Source: UMGS1696 sp045643285 (GTDB taxonomy: Bacteria; Bacillota; Clostridia; Oscillospirales; CAG-272). From it: a stretch of 40,285 nucleotides of DNA. The DNA is taken from positions 1-40,285 of the forward strand of contig JAZUKN010000067.1 in the NCBI GenBank assembly GCA_045643285.1. The letters run 5' to 3'. A model generated the notes under the pieces. The model ran no database searches and was not told the origin of the DNA. It saw only the letters and a program-made list of their open reading frames with translations. Shown here piece by piece: positions 27,116 to 35,585 of the stretch. Position numbers and translations under genes: made by a program. The first letter of the stretch is position 1; each line of letters begins with the position of its first letter.

Positions 27116-27190
27116 ATCCGCGCCGGCGCCAGAAAAAACCGAATTTTGAAAACGTGAAACGTTTTCTCCATAAAAATGCGGCATTTCCTC

Positions 27191-27219
27191 TTGAATTGCC
27201 GCTCTTTTTTGTGTATAAT
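27191..27219 (+). promoter_or_regulatory. Sigma-A promoter of the glyA operon
   Basis: TTGAAT (27191-27196), a 17-bp spacer and TATAAT (27214-27219) lie 44 bases before the glyA start codon. Confidence 0.82.
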
Positions 27220-27263
27220 ATATCCGTAAAAAAATATTTGTTGATACAAACGGAGGAATTACT

Positions 27264-28514
27264 ATGCCGTCAGTTTATGATATGATAAAAGAGCTTTCCG
27301 CCTGTGATCCCGAGATCGGCGCGGTCGTCGAAAAAGAGCTTTCGCGCCAGCGCGGCGGACTTGAACTTATCGCGTCCGAAAATGTCGTCTCAAAAGCCGT
27401 ACTTCTCGCCATGGGAAGCCCGCTCACCAATAAATACGCCGAGGGCTACTCCGGCAAACGCTACTACGGCGGATGCCAGGTCGTCGACGTTGCCGAGGAC
27501 ATCGCCATAGAACGCGCAAAACAGCTCTTCGGTGCCGATCACGTCAACGTACAGCCGCACAGCGGAGCGCAGGCAAATCTCGCCGTCTACTTCGCACTTC
27601 TCGAAACAGGCGACACGGTAGTCGGCATGAATCTCGCCCACGGCGGACACCTCACACACGGCTCACCCGTCAATATGTCCGGCAAAAACTACAACTTCAT
27701 TCCGTACGGCGTGAACGACGAAGGCTTCATCGACTACGATGAGCTTGAGGCGACAGTACGCGAAAACCGCCCGAAGCTCGTTGTCGCAGGCGCGTCCGCT
27801 TACCCGAGGATCATTGATTTCGAGAAGATCGCCGACATCGCTCACTCGAACGGCGCGCTTCTCATGGTCGATATGGCGCACATCGCAGGTCTTGTCGCCG
27901 CAGGACTTCATCCGTCTCCCGTGCCGTACGCCGACGTTGTGACTACGACTACTCATAAGACTCTTCGCGGTCCTCGCGGCGGTATGATAATGTGCAAAGA
28001 AGAATTTGCGAAAGCGATAGATAAAGCCATTTTTCCCGGCACACAGGGCGGACCGCTCATGCACATCATCGCCGCAAAAGCCGTTGCGTTCGGCGAGGCA
28101 CTGAAGCCCGAATTCAAGGAATATCAGAAACAGATCGTCGTGAACGCGAAAACGCTCGCCGACGGACTTCTCGCCGAGGGATTCGATCTCGTCTCCGGCG
28201 GAACGGACAACCACCTCATGCTGTGCGACCTCCGTCCGTTCTCGCTCACCGGCAAGGAATTTGAGAAGCGGCTCGACGACATACTCATCACCGTAAACAA
28301 AAACGCTATCCCGAACGACCCCGAAAAGCCGTTCGTCACAAGCGGCGTTCGTATCGGCACTCCCGCAGTCACAAGCCGCGGACTGAAAGAAGACGATATG
28401 CGCTCGCTCGCTCACCTCATCGGACTTGCCGCAAAGGACTTTGACGCACAGCGCGAGTATATCCGTGAAGAGGTCACAAAAATCTGCGAAAAATACCCGA
28501 TATACACCGACTGA
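27264..28514 (+). CDS. glyA: Serine hydroxymethyltransferase
   Basis: GlyA interconverts serine and glycine, loading one-carbon units onto tetrahydrofolate with pyridoxal phosphate. The 416-residue protein has LELIASENVVS near the N-terminus, the substrate loop YAEGYSGKRYYGG, HIAGLVAAGLHPSP, and the cofactor lysine in DVVTTTTHKTLRGPRGG. The start ATG 27264 follows GGAGG with good spacing. It is first in an apparent operon with ireB (35-base gap), an aldo/keto reductase (overlap), ribF (14 bases) and dacF (14 bases). Confidence 0.97.
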   Translation: MPSVYDMIKELSACDPEIGAVVEKELSRQRGGLELIASENVVSKAVLLAMGSPLTNKYAEGYSGKRYYGGCQVVDVAEDIAIERAKQLFGADHVNVQPHSGAQANLAVYFALLETGDTVVGMNLAHGGHLTHGSPVNMSGKNYNFIPYGVNDEGFIDYDELEATVRENRPKLVVAGASAYPRIIDFEKIADIAHSNGALLMVDMAHIAGLVAAGLHPSPVPYADVVTTTTHKTLRGPRGGMIMCKEEFAKAIDKAIFPGTQGGPLMHIIAAKAVAFGEALKPEFKEYQKQIVVNAKTLADGLLAEGFDLVSGGTDNHLMLCDLRPFSLTGKEFEKRLDDILITVNKNAIPNDPEKPFVTSGVRIGTPAVTSRGLKEDDMRSLAHLIGLAAKDFDAQREYIREEVTKICEKYPIYTD

Positions 28515-28549
28515 ACATTCGTCACAGACGGAAGAAAGACAGGTTTATT

Positions 28550-28804
28550 ATGATGAAAGAAGAAAACGGAAAAACAAGAACATTCTCGATCAGACAGGAA
28601 GACATCGACAGAAAAATGCTCCTCCGCGCAGTTTATGAAGCACTCAGCGAAAAGGGCTATAACCCGATCAACCAGATAGTCGGCTACATCATTACCGAAG
28701 ACCCGACGTATATCACCAACCACAAGAACGCACGCGGACTCATCCGCCGCCTCGACAGGGACGAGCTTATGGCGTCCATGATCAAGGAATACCTCGGACT
28801 GTAA
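28550..28804 (+). CDS. ireB: IreB family regulatory phosphoprotein
   Basis: IreB (UPF0297) is a small regulator phosphorylated by the PASTA kinase IreK, affecting cephalosporin resistance in Enterococcus. The 84-residue protein carries the family's nearly invariant YEALSEKGYNPINQIVGYII segment, then DPTYIT, HKNARGLIRRLDRDEL and the ending KEYLGL. The N-terminal KTRTFSI stretch is the likely phosphorylation area by analogy. A second ATG at 28553 is an equal start candidate; the ribosome binding site is weak. Its stop codon overlaps the next ATG (TAATG), indicating translational coupling. The usual ruvX (yqgF) neighbour is absent. Confidence 0.94.
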   Translation: MMKEENGKTRTFSIRQEDIDRKMLLRAVYEALSEKGYNPINQIVGYIITEDPTYITNHKNARGLIRRLDRDELMASMIKEYLGL

Positions 28805-29865
28805 TGGAGAAAATAATCCCCACGTCCGTTCTGTCGCCGCGCGTACCTCCGGTCAGCCGGATCGGTGTCGGCTCGCTTACCGTGTCGGCAATGCAGGCGA
28901 ACCTGCCGACCGACGAAGCCGCGGACGTGATCGCTTACGCATTTGACTGCGGAATCAACTTTATTGATACCGCGCAGTATTACGAAAACTACGGATTGAT
29001 CCGCGAGGCACTCGGGCGTTGCAAAAATCCCGAAAAAGTCGTCGTCTCAACGAAGACATACGCATATTCGCGCGAGCTTGCCTCAGAAGCGGTAGAAGAA
29101 GCGCGGAAGTCGCTTGAGCGAGATGTTATCGACATCTTCATGCTCCACGAGCAGGAGAGCTACCTGACGATGCAGGGACACCGTCCGGCGTATGAATACC
29201 TGCTCGAATGCCGCGAAAAGGGGATCATCCGAGCGGTCGGCGCGTCGACTCACCACGTCGCACTTGTCGACGGACTGATAAGGCTGAAAAACGAGGGTGT
29301 GCCGGTGGACGTGTGCCATCCGCTTTACAATATGCGCGGAATAGGCATCGCGGACGGCGGAGAGCGCGAAATGGCGGCGGCTGTCGAAAAACTGCACTCA
29401 ATGGACGTTGGCATATTCGCCATGAAAGCGCTCGGCGGCGGTCACTTGTCGACAACTCCGGAGGACGCGCTCCGCTTTGTGCTGTCTAAGCCGTATATCG
29501 ACGCGGTGGCTGTCGGTATGCAGTCGCGCGAAGAGGTGGACGCGAACATCCGCCTGCTTGTTGACGGCGCTTTTTCCGACAGCGACAGAGAAAAACTGAA
29601 ATACAAACACCGCTCGCTTCACGTCGAGGACTACTGCGAGGGATGCGGTGCGTGTGTCCGTCGGTGCGGCGAAGGTGCGCTCCGACTCGAAGAAGTAACT
29701 GACGACGGAGACGAAGCGCAGTACGATTTTTCGGCGGAATTCGCGTCGGAAAACGGCATCTCGCGCGAGAAGAAAAAGCTCCGCGCAGTACCCGACGACC
29801 GGAAATGCGTCCGATGCGGATACTGCACGAAGGTATGTCCCGTTTTTGCGCTGAAAATTTATTGA
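28804..29865 (+). CDS. Aldo/keto reductase with C-terminal ferredoxin domain
   Basis: The first 260 or so residues form an aldo/keto reductase barrel: GVGSLTVSAMQ, DTAQYYENYGLIREALG with the catalytic Tyr, VVSTKTY with the Lys, and DIFMLHEQE. The last 90 residues are a two-cluster ferredoxin module, CEGCGACVRRCGEG and CVRCGYCTKVCPVFALKIY, each binding one 4Fe-4S cluster. Such fused AKR-ferredoxin proteins are common in anaerobes, and their substrates are mostly unknown. It is a 353-residue cytosolic protein overlapping ireB by one base and followed by ribF. Confidence 0.92.
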   Translation: MEKIIPTSVLSPRVPPVSRIGVGSLTVSAMQANLPTDEAADVIAYAFDCGINFIDTAQYYENYGLIREALGRCKNPEKVVVSTKTYAYSRELASEAVEEARKSLERDVIDIFMLHEQESYLTMQGHRPAYEYLLECREKGIIRAVGASTHHVALVDGLIRLKNEGVPVDVCHPLYNMRGIGIADGGEREMAAAVEKLHSMDVGIFAMKALGGGHLSTTPEDALRFVLSKPYIDAVAVGMQSREEVDANIRLLVDGAFSDSDREKLKYKHRSLHVEDYCEGCGACVRRCGEGALRLEEVTDDGDEAQYDFSAEFASENGISREKKKLRAVPDDRKCVRCGYCTKVCPVFALKIY

Positions 29866-29879
29866 AACAAGGTCAGATA

Positions 29880-30821
29880 ATGCACATATTCAAGGTGTCC
29901 GGCAATCAGTCGGGCTGTACATACAAAACCGAAGAAAAAATCCCCCGGGGATGCGTGCTTGCGCTTGGCTTTTTCGACGGAGTCCACCTCGGTCACGCAA
30001 AGCTGATCTCCGAGGCTGAAAGATACGCAGAAGCGCGTGAAAAACCGCTCGCCGTATGGACGTTCGATTCGCTCCCGAAAGCCGAGAGGCTCATCACGAC
30101 GGCTGAAGAACGGCTTGACGCGCTGGCGTCTGTCGGTGCGGACTATATCATCACCGAACGGTTTGACACGGTGCGGTCTCTGTCCCCAGAAGAATTTTCG
30201 GACAGGTATCTCAGGGAAAACTTCTCGCCAACCGCCGTGTTCTGCGGCTTCAATTTCCGATACGGCAAAAACGCCGCCGGAGGAGCAGAAACGCTGAAAT
30301 CGGCAGGGAAGAGAAACGGATATGAGGTTTTCGCTCTGCTGCCGTTCATGTGCGGTGACTCGGTGCTGTCGTCGTCGCTCATCCGCTCGCTTATCGCAGA
30401 CGGAAAAGTCGACGGGGCGAACGCACTGCTCACCCACCCGTTCTCGCTGACCGCCGAAGTGGTACACGGACGCGCGCTCGGCAGAACGATAGGCTACCCT
30501 ACGGTCAACCAGCATTTCCCGTGCGGTAAGCTCATTCCGAAGCACGGCGTGTACGCGACGCACGTTATTATCGACGGGCGCGAATACAGGGGAATAACGA
30601 ACGTCGGCTTCCGTCCTACGGTAAACGGAGACGAAAACGATATTTCGGCGGAGACGCACGTCCTCGGATATTCGGAAGAGAGCTATGGTGATACCGTTAC
30701 GGTCAGATTTATGAAAATGCTCCGTGAAGAGCGGAAATTCCCGTCCCTCGACGCACTCGGCAGACAGATCACCGAAGACAGGCGGGCGGCAGAGGCGTTC
30801 TTCTCGGAACTTCAGAAATAA
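29880..30821 (+). CDS. ribF: Bifunctional riboflavin kinase/FAD synthetase
   Basis: RibF phosphorylates riboflavin to FMN and adenylylates FMN to FAD. The start ATG 29880 (MHIFKVSG) follows AAGG 14 bases after the reductase stop; the open frame runs 25 codons back into that gene. The 313-residue protein has the N-terminal nucleotidyl transferase domain (GFFDGVHLGHAKLI, GFNFRYGKN, then SSSLIRSLI) and the C-terminal kinase domain (GRALGRTIGYPTVN, HGVYATHV, TNVGFRPT, AETHVLGY). It would act on riboflavin imported by the RibU-like protein at 13897. Confidence 0.96.
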   Translation: MHIFKVSGNQSGCTYKTEEKIPRGCVLALGFFDGVHLGHAKLISEAERYAEAREKPLAVWTFDSLPKAERLITTAEERLDALASVGADYIITERFDTVRSLSPEEFSDRYLRENFSPTAVFCGFNFRYGKNAAGGAETLKSAGKRNGYEVFALLPFMCGDSVLSSSLIRSLIADGKVDGANALLTHPFSLTAEVVHGRALGRTIGYPTVNQHFPCGKLIPKHGVYATHVIIDGREYRGITNVGFRPTVNGDENDISAETHVLGYSEESYGDTVTVRFMKMLREERKFPSLDALGRQITEDRRAAEAFFSELQK

Positions 30822-30835
30822 AACAGGAATAAAAT

Positions 30836-32191
30836 ATGACAAAGAACATAAGAAGAATTTTATCGCTCGTCCTTGCACTTCTTGCTGTGCTGACGCTCGT
30901 GCTTCCGGTTTTTGCCGATGACGACGGCGAGACTGAAGAAGCGATCAAGACTGACGGCTCTGCTCCCGAGATCGAGCGGTGCGGCGGCGCGTATCTCTAC
31001 AACTTCGAGAACGATGAGGTGCTGTTTGAGTACAATCCGAGTGCGGAATGTTCTCCGGCGTCCACCGTCAAACTGATGACGGCTATCGTTGTTTTCGACG
31101 AATTTGAGGGACGGCTCGACACAGAGATCACCGTAACATGGGATATGCTCAACGAAGTGTCCGGAAACAAGGTCGGATTCTCAGCCGGGGAAGTGGTGAC
31201 GGTGCGGCAGATGCTCAACTGTATGCTCGTCAACTCCGCAAACGACGCGGCGATAATCCTCGCTCAGGCTACCGCAGGGGATACGAAATCGTTTGTCCGC
31301 ATGATGAACGACAAGGCGGCGTGGCTCGGCGCGAACAATACATACTACACGAACCCGACGGGGATGTTCGACTCCGCCATGGTGACAACCGCGAGAGATA
31401 CGGGCATCATCGCGCGGTACGCTTATTCGATAGAGGGCTTTACCGATATTACATCCACCCCGAAGTACGTCATGGATGCAACGAACCTGTCCGACTATCG
31501 GAGCGTATATAACCGCAACGGCCTTGTCTCGCGCTATTATAAGGGCGAATATTTCTACGTCGGCGCTATGGGACTGAACGCAGGCGCGACCTCGTCCGGT
31601 TCTTATGCGGTCTGCGGCGTTGCGACAGATTCCGACATGGGGCTGACGTACCTTGCAGTCGTGCTTGACGCGGAGGAAGACGAAGACACAGGCGACATCT
31701 ACAGCTACATCGACGCGATCCGTATGTTCGACTGGGCGTTTTCGTCCTACGCCATGCGGACGGTGCTTCCGTCGTCGCGCGTGATCTGCGAGATTCCCGT
31801 GAATCTCTCGGCAACACTCGACTATGTGACGCTCGTGCCGAAAGAAGATATAACGGTATTCCTGCCGACGGCTGTCGATCTCGCAAAAGAAGTCCGCTTC
31901 AGCTACAACACGTTCGCCGATTCGCTCGACGCGCCTATAGAATCGGGCGACGAAGCCGGAACGATCACCGTACTGTACGGCGACCGCATCCTCGGTTCGT
32001 GTCCGCTCATCACGACGACTTCGATCACACGAAGCGAATTTCTCAGTTTTCTCGCCAGAGTTAAGGAATTTACGCGCGGAAGATTCTTCATCGGAATGAT
32101 AGTGTCTGCGGTCGTGCTTTCGGTCGCGTACATACTCATAAAAGCGGCACTGCGCGAAAAGCGGCTCAGACACCTTTCGGGGAGAAGATGA
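30836..32191 (+). CDS. dacF: DacF-like D-alanyl-D-alanine carboxypeptidase with altered KTG motif
   Basis: This is a penicillin-binding protein of the peptidase S11 family, which trims the terminal D-Ala of peptidoglycan stem peptides outside the membrane. Residues 1-27 are a signal peptide ending in FA-D. The SxxK motif STVK (76-79) with the nucleophile and the SxN motif SAN (134-136) are intact. At the KTG position the sequence is GLNAGAT (NAG at 248-250), so the conserved lysine is lost. The 451-residue protein ends with a membrane segment (FFIGMIVSAVVLSVAYILI) and a basic tail, unlike the amphipathic anchor of many relatives. It is the last gene of the glyA operon. Activity is doubtful or altered. 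Confidence 0.88.
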   Translation: MTKNIRRILSLVLALLAVLTLVLPVFADDDGETEEAIKTDGSAPEIERCGGAYLYNFENDEVLFEYNPSAECSPASTVKLMTAIVVFDEFEGRLDTEITVTWDMLNEVSGNKVGFSAGEVVTVRQMLNCMLVNSANDAAIILAQATAGDTKSFVRMMNDKAAWLGANNTYYTNPTGMFDSAMVTTARDTGIIARYAYSIEGFTDITSTPKYVMDATNLSDYRSVYNRNGLVSRYYKGEYFYVGAMGLNAGATSSGSYAVCGVATDSDMGLTYLAVVLDAEEDEDTGDIYSYIDAIRMFDWAFSSYAMRTVLPSSRVICEIPVNLSATLDYVTLVPKEDITVFLPTAVDLAKEVRFSYNTFADSLDAPIESGDEAGTITVLYGDRILGSCPLITTTSITRSEFLSFLARVKEFTRGRFFIGMIVSAVVLSVAYILIKAALREKRLRHLSGRR

Positions 32192-32233
32192 GAGAGGATT
32201 TTTCGACCGAATACCCGTTTTTCGGATAAACCC

Positions 32234-32262
32234 TTGACATCAGCCTTTCCATGCGCTATAAT
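32234..32262 (+). promoter_or_regulatory. Consensus sigma-A promoter of scfA
   Basis: TTGACA (32234-32239), a 17-bp spacer and TATAAT (32257-32262) are a perfect consensus promoter, implying strong transcription of the peptide gene. Confidence 0.92.
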
Positions 32263-32297
32263 ATACAGGAATAAAAATCTATCCGGAGGATAATACA

Positions 32298-32444
32298 ATG
32301 AAGAGAATCGAAACACTCGTAACACGCGACCTCAAGAAGAGCGTCAAGAACGGCGGTTGCGGCGAATGCCAGACATCCTGCCAGTCCGCTTGCAAGACTT
32401 CCTGCGGTGTTGCTAACCAGAAGTGCGAAAACACAAAGAAATAA
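32298..32444 (+). CDS. scfA: SCIFF ranthipeptide precursor (six cysteines in forty-five)
   Basis: This 48-residue peptide is too short for routine ORF calling. It is the precursor of SCIFF, a ranthipeptide found almost universally in Clostridia whose cysteines are crosslinked through thioethers by a radical SAM enzyme. The leader MKRIETLVTRDLKKSVKNGG precedes six cysteines at 21, 24, 28, 32, 36 and 43. The core is CGECQTSCQSACKTSC followed by GVANQKC. In characterised homologues the crosslink joins Cys32 to Thr37 (from memory); position 37 here is Gly. The start ATG 32298 has GGAGGA at 32284-32289. The maturase scfB follows after a strong hairpin. Confidence 0.95.
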   Translation: MKRIETLVTRDLKKSVKNGGCGECQTSCQSACKTSCGVANQKCENTKK

Positions 32445-32451
32445 TCAGCAC

Positions 32452-32495
32452 ATAAAATGCCGCTTGCTCTACCCGGGGCAGGCGTATTTTATTTT
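32452..32495 (+). terminator. Attenuator-like hairpin between scfA and scfB
   Basis: ATAAAAT (32452-32458) pairs with ATTTTAT (32486-32492) and CGCTTGCTC (32461-32469) with GGGCAGGCG (32476-32484), with G-U pairs and a small internal loop. TTT follows. It probably terminates part of the transcripts, giving more peptide than maturase mRNA. Confidence 0.6.
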
Positions 32496-32507
32496 AACGA
32501 GGACAAA

Positions 32508-33923
32508 ATGATACACCAGTACAAACTAAACGGATACAATATCGTCATTGACGTGTACAGCGGCTCCGTTCACGTCGTCGATGAGGTCGCATACGACGTT
32601 ATCGCAATGTTTGAGACACACACGCCGGACGAGATCGTCGCAGAGATCACGAAAAAATACGGCGTCTCAAGCGAGGACGTTCTCGACTGCATTTCCGACG
32701 TAAATGAACTCAAAGACGGAGGCAAGCTCTTCACCGAAGACGAATACAAGGACCGCGCTTTCGATTTCAAGAACAGGAACACTACCGTCAAGGCACTCTG
32801 CCTCCATGTCGCGCACACCTGTAACCTCAACTGCGAATACTGCTTCGCGGCGCAGGGCAAATTCCACGGCGAAGAAGCACTGATGAGCTACGAAGTCGGC
32901 AAACAGGCGCTCGATTTTCTCATCGCAAATTCGGGAAAGCACGTCAATCTCGAAGTCGACTTCTTCGGCGGTGAGCCGCTTATGAATTTTGATGTTGTGA
33001 AAAAACTCGTCGCGTATGCGCGCTCTATCGAAAAGGAAGCAGGAAAGAACTTCCGCTTCACGCTCACGACGAACGGTATGCTCGTCGACGACGATGTAAT
33101 AGAATTCTGCAACAAAGAGTGCAACAACGTCGTTCTGTCTCTCGACGGACGGAAAGAAATACACGATTCCAGCCGGAGCGACTACAGAGGAGTCGGAAGC
33201 TACGACAGGATCGTACCGAAGTTTCAGAAGTTCGTCGCGGCGAGAGGAGACAAGAGCTACTATATGCGCGGCACGTTCACGCACAAGAATCCCGACTTCA
33301 CGAAAGACCTCTTCCACATGGCTGATCTCGGATTCACCGAGCTGTCAATGGAGCCGGTCGTCTCGCCGAAAGGAACGCCGTACGCGCTGACAGAAGAAGA
33401 CCTGCCCGTCATACTTGAGCAGTACGAGATCCTTGCAAAGGAAATGCTCCGACGGGAAGAAGAAGGCAAGCCCATCACGTTCTATCACTATATGCTTGAT
33501 CTGTCGCACGGTCCGTGCATTTATAAACGTATATCGGGATGCGGCTCGGGTACGGAATACTACGCCGTAACGCCGACGGGTGAGCTTTATCCCTGCCACC
33601 AGTTCGTCGGCGACGAAAAATACAAAATGGGCGACGTGTGGAGAGGCATCACGAACACCGACCTGCGCGACGAATTCAAGCTCTGCAACGTGTACGCACG
33701 TCCCGAATGCGACGACTGCTGGGCGCGGCTCTACTGCTCGGGCGGCTGTGCGGCGAACGCTTATCACGCGACAGGCTCTATCAGAGGTATTTACGAATAC
33801 GGTTGCACGCTGTTCAAAAAGAGAATAGAGTGCGCCATAATGCTCAAGGCTGCCGAAGCACGCCTCGGATTCGGAGACACGAAATACGAATCCTGCGGCG
33901 ACTGCGAAGACTGCGAGGGTTAA
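32508..33923 (+). CDS. scfB: SCIFF maturase, radical SAM/SPASM thioether synthase
   Basis: ScfB (CteB/Tte1186 type) uses SAM and 4Fe-4S clusters to form cysteine-sulfur to alpha-carbon or other carbon thioethers in the SCIFF peptide. The start ATG 32508 (MIHQYKLNGYNIVIDVYSGS) has GAGGA upstream. The open frame runs 17 codons back through the hairpin, with no ribosome binding site there. Residues 1-90 form the peptide-recognition region. The radical SAM motif CNLNCEYC gives Cys105, Cys109 and Cys112; FFGGEPLMNF and TLTTNGM follow. The C-terminal SPASM domain holds cysteines for auxiliary clusters (GCGSGTEYYAV, YPCHQF, CNVYARPECDDCWARLYCSGGC). The final CGDCEDCEG adds three more. It is 471 residues long. 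Confidence 0.96.
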   Translation: MIHQYKLNGYNIVIDVYSGSVHVVDEVAYDVIAMFETHTPDEIVAEITKKYGVSSEDVLDCISDVNELKDGGKLFTEDEYKDRAFDFKNRNTTVKALCLHVAHTCNLNCEYCFAAQGKFHGEEALMSYEVGKQALDFLIANSGKHVNLEVDFFGGEPLMNFDVVKKLVAYARSIEKEAGKNFRFTLTTNGMLVDDDVIEFCNKECNNVVLSLDGRKEIHDSSRSDYRGVGSYDRIVPKFQKFVAARGDKSYYMRGTFTHKNPDFTKDLFHMADLGFTELSMEPVVSPKGTPYALTEEDLPVILEQYEILAKEMLRREEEGKPITFYHYMLDLSHGPCIYKRISGCGSGTEYYAVTPTGELYPCHQFVGDEKYKMGDVWRGITNTDLRDEFKLCNVYARPECDDCWARLYCSGGCAANAYHATGSIRGIYEYGCTLFKKRIECAIMLKAAEARLGFGDTKYESCGDCEDCEG

Positions 33924-33983
33924 AACATCAGTACAGTCCGTAGGCGTACGGAATCAAAATATAATCCATAAAGGAGACTAAAA

Positions 33984-34469
33984 ATGAAAAAGTTCATCGC
34001 ATTACTGCTCATCGGCTCAGTTCTTGTAACGGTTGCTCTCTGCGCGTCCTCCTGCAATAAAGAAGACGACAAGATAATCACGCCCGACGGTGAAGAAATC
34101 ACGATCATCGACGATTCCGAAATCGACAAACCGAGCGGCGCACCCGGATCGGAGCTTGTTATTCCGCGCACTAATCTCACACTTGCAAAGGACGCCGAGA
34201 TCAAGGACGGCGCGCTCGTGCTTTATTTCAACGAAGAAGCATCGCTGACCGGCAAAGAGGAATGCTACATCGGCGTTATTTCCGATTTTGAGGCGTACAG
34301 TGTCAAGGCGACTGCCGACATCGAAACATACGCAGACATGAAGACCGCGAACGATACATATAAGGGCGTGGCTCTCGTTCCCGAAGAAGCACTTGAAAAG
34401 GGTGCGTACAGATTCTCCGTAACGGTAGGCTCCTACATCGTTGAGACATTTGAATTTACAGTTGAATAA
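33984..34469 (+). CDS. Putative lipoprotein
   Basis: The 161-residue product begins with a lipoprotein signal peptide: MKKF, a hydrophobic stretch ALLLIGSVLVTVALC, and the lipobox-like ASSC with Cys24. The mature part starts with an acidic linker (NKEDDKIITPDGEEITIIDD...) and then a beta-rich domain of about 100 residues (LVIPRTNLTLAKDAEI...YRFSVTVGSYIVETFEFTVE), perhaps immunoglobulin-like. I recognise no family. It would be anchored to the outer face of the membrane. The start follows AAAGGAG. It sits between scfB and the aminopeptidase and has its own terminator; a role in SCIFF handling is only a guess from position. Confidence 0.75.
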   Translation: MKKFIALLLIGSVLVTVALCASSCNKEDDKIITPDGEEITIIDDSEIDKPSGAPGSELVIPRTNLTLAKDAEIKDGALVLYFNEEASLTGKEECYIGVISDFEAYSVKATADIETYADMKTANDTYKGVALVPEEALEKGAYRFSVTVGSYIVETFEFTVE

Positions 34470-34478
34470 GACAAATAC

Positions 34479-34509
34479 AGCTCCCGAAAGAAAACACGGG
34501 GGCTTTTTT
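34479..34509 (+). terminator. Terminator after the lipoprotein gene
   Basis: AGCTCCC (34479-34485) pairs with GGGGGCT (34498-34504, one G-U pair), followed by a T-run. It lies 9 bases after the stop codon. Confidence 0.8.
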
Positions 34510-34546
34510 GCGAAAAACGGACGTAATATACAGAAAGGGAAGTATT

Positions 34547-35575
34547 ATGACATACGAATATGCAAGATACGCAACGGATGAGGCAGTGAAGCTGCTCTCG
34601 ATCGACAGCCCGACGGGTTATACGAAAGCCGCATCCGAATGGGTGAAGAACGAATTTGAATCCCTCGGCTACAGCGCGGAGATGACGGTAAAGGGCGGCG
34701 TTGTCGTCGATCTCGGCGGAGAGGGGGAAGGACTGCTCCTCGAAGCGCACACGGACACGCTCGGCGCAATGGTCGCGGAGATCAAGTCGAACGGCAGACT
34801 TCGCGTTGCAAAACTCGGCGGAATGAGAGCAGAGAACGGCGAATGTGAAAACGTCCGCGTCCGCACGAGAGACGGTAAAGTGATCGACGGCACGCTCCAG
34901 CTCGTCAACGCTTCCGTTCACGTCAACTTAAACTACAGCGACACCGCGAGAACGTTCGACACAACGGAAGTCGTGCTCGACGAAGACGTGAAGTCAGCCG
35001 ACGACACACGCGCACTCGGCGTCGAAGTCGGAGATATAGTCTGCTTCGATCCGCGCACGAAAGTGACGGAGTCGGGTTACATCAAGAGCCGCTTCCTTGA
35101 CGATAAGCTGTCTGTCGGCATCCTGCTCGGATTTGCAAAGTGGCTCCGCGACACCGGCACAAAACCGACGCGCAGACTGTGGGCGCATATCACCGTTTAC
35201 GAAGAAGTCGGCCACGGCGGTTCCGCATCCGTACCGGACGGAGTGACCGAGGCGATAAGCGTCGACATGGGATGTGTCGGCGAAGGGCTTATGTGCACCG
35301 AAAAGAAAGTCTCGATCTGCGCGAAGGACTCGCACGGTCCGTACAATTATGAAGTCGTCGGAGAGCTGATCGACGCCGCAAAGCGCGAGGGCGCGGACTA
35401 CGCCGTCGATATTTACCCGCTCTACGGCTCGGACGTTGAAATGACGCTGAACGCCGGCTACGACATCCGCCACGGACTGATCGGCGCGGGAGTTTACGCG
35501 AGCCACGGTTACGAAAGAAGCCACATCGACGGAGTTTTCAACACGCTTAAAGTGCTGAAAGGGCTTGTCGGCTGA
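34547..35575 (+). CDS. M42 family metallopeptidase (aminopeptidase)
   Basis: This is a dinuclear zinc (or cobalt) aminopeptidase of the M42 family, which forms large tetrahedral assemblies and degrades short peptides in the cytosol. The start ATG 34547 (MTYEYARYATDEAVKLL) has AAAGGGAAG upstream; the frame extends 13 codons back into the terminator. The 342-residue protein has LLEAHTDTLGAM (His and Asp ligands), RFLDDKLSVGILL (bridging Asp), VYEEVGHGGSA (catalytic Glu pair), SVDMG (Asp ligand) and ASHGYERSH (terminal His). All metal ligands appear present. Exact substrate preference cannot be read from the sequence. Confidence 0.92.
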   Translation: MTYEYARYATDEAVKLLSIDSPTGYTKAASEWVKNEFESLGYSAEMTVKGGVVVDLGGEGEGLLLEAHTDTLGAMVAEIKSNGRLRVAKLGGMRAENGECENVRVRTRDGKVIDGTLQLVNASVHVNLNYSDTARTFDTTEVVLDEDVKSADDTRALGVEVGDIVCFDPRTKVTESGYIKSRFLDDKLSVGILLGFAKWLRDTGTKPTRRLWAHITVYEEVGHGGSASVPDGVTEAISVDMGCVGEGLMCTEKKVSICAKDSHGPYNYEVVGELIDAAKREGADYAVDIYPLYGSDVEMTLNAGYDIRHGLIGAGVYASHGYERSHIDGVFNTLKVLKGLVG

Positions 35576-35585
35576 TTTTTCGCCG

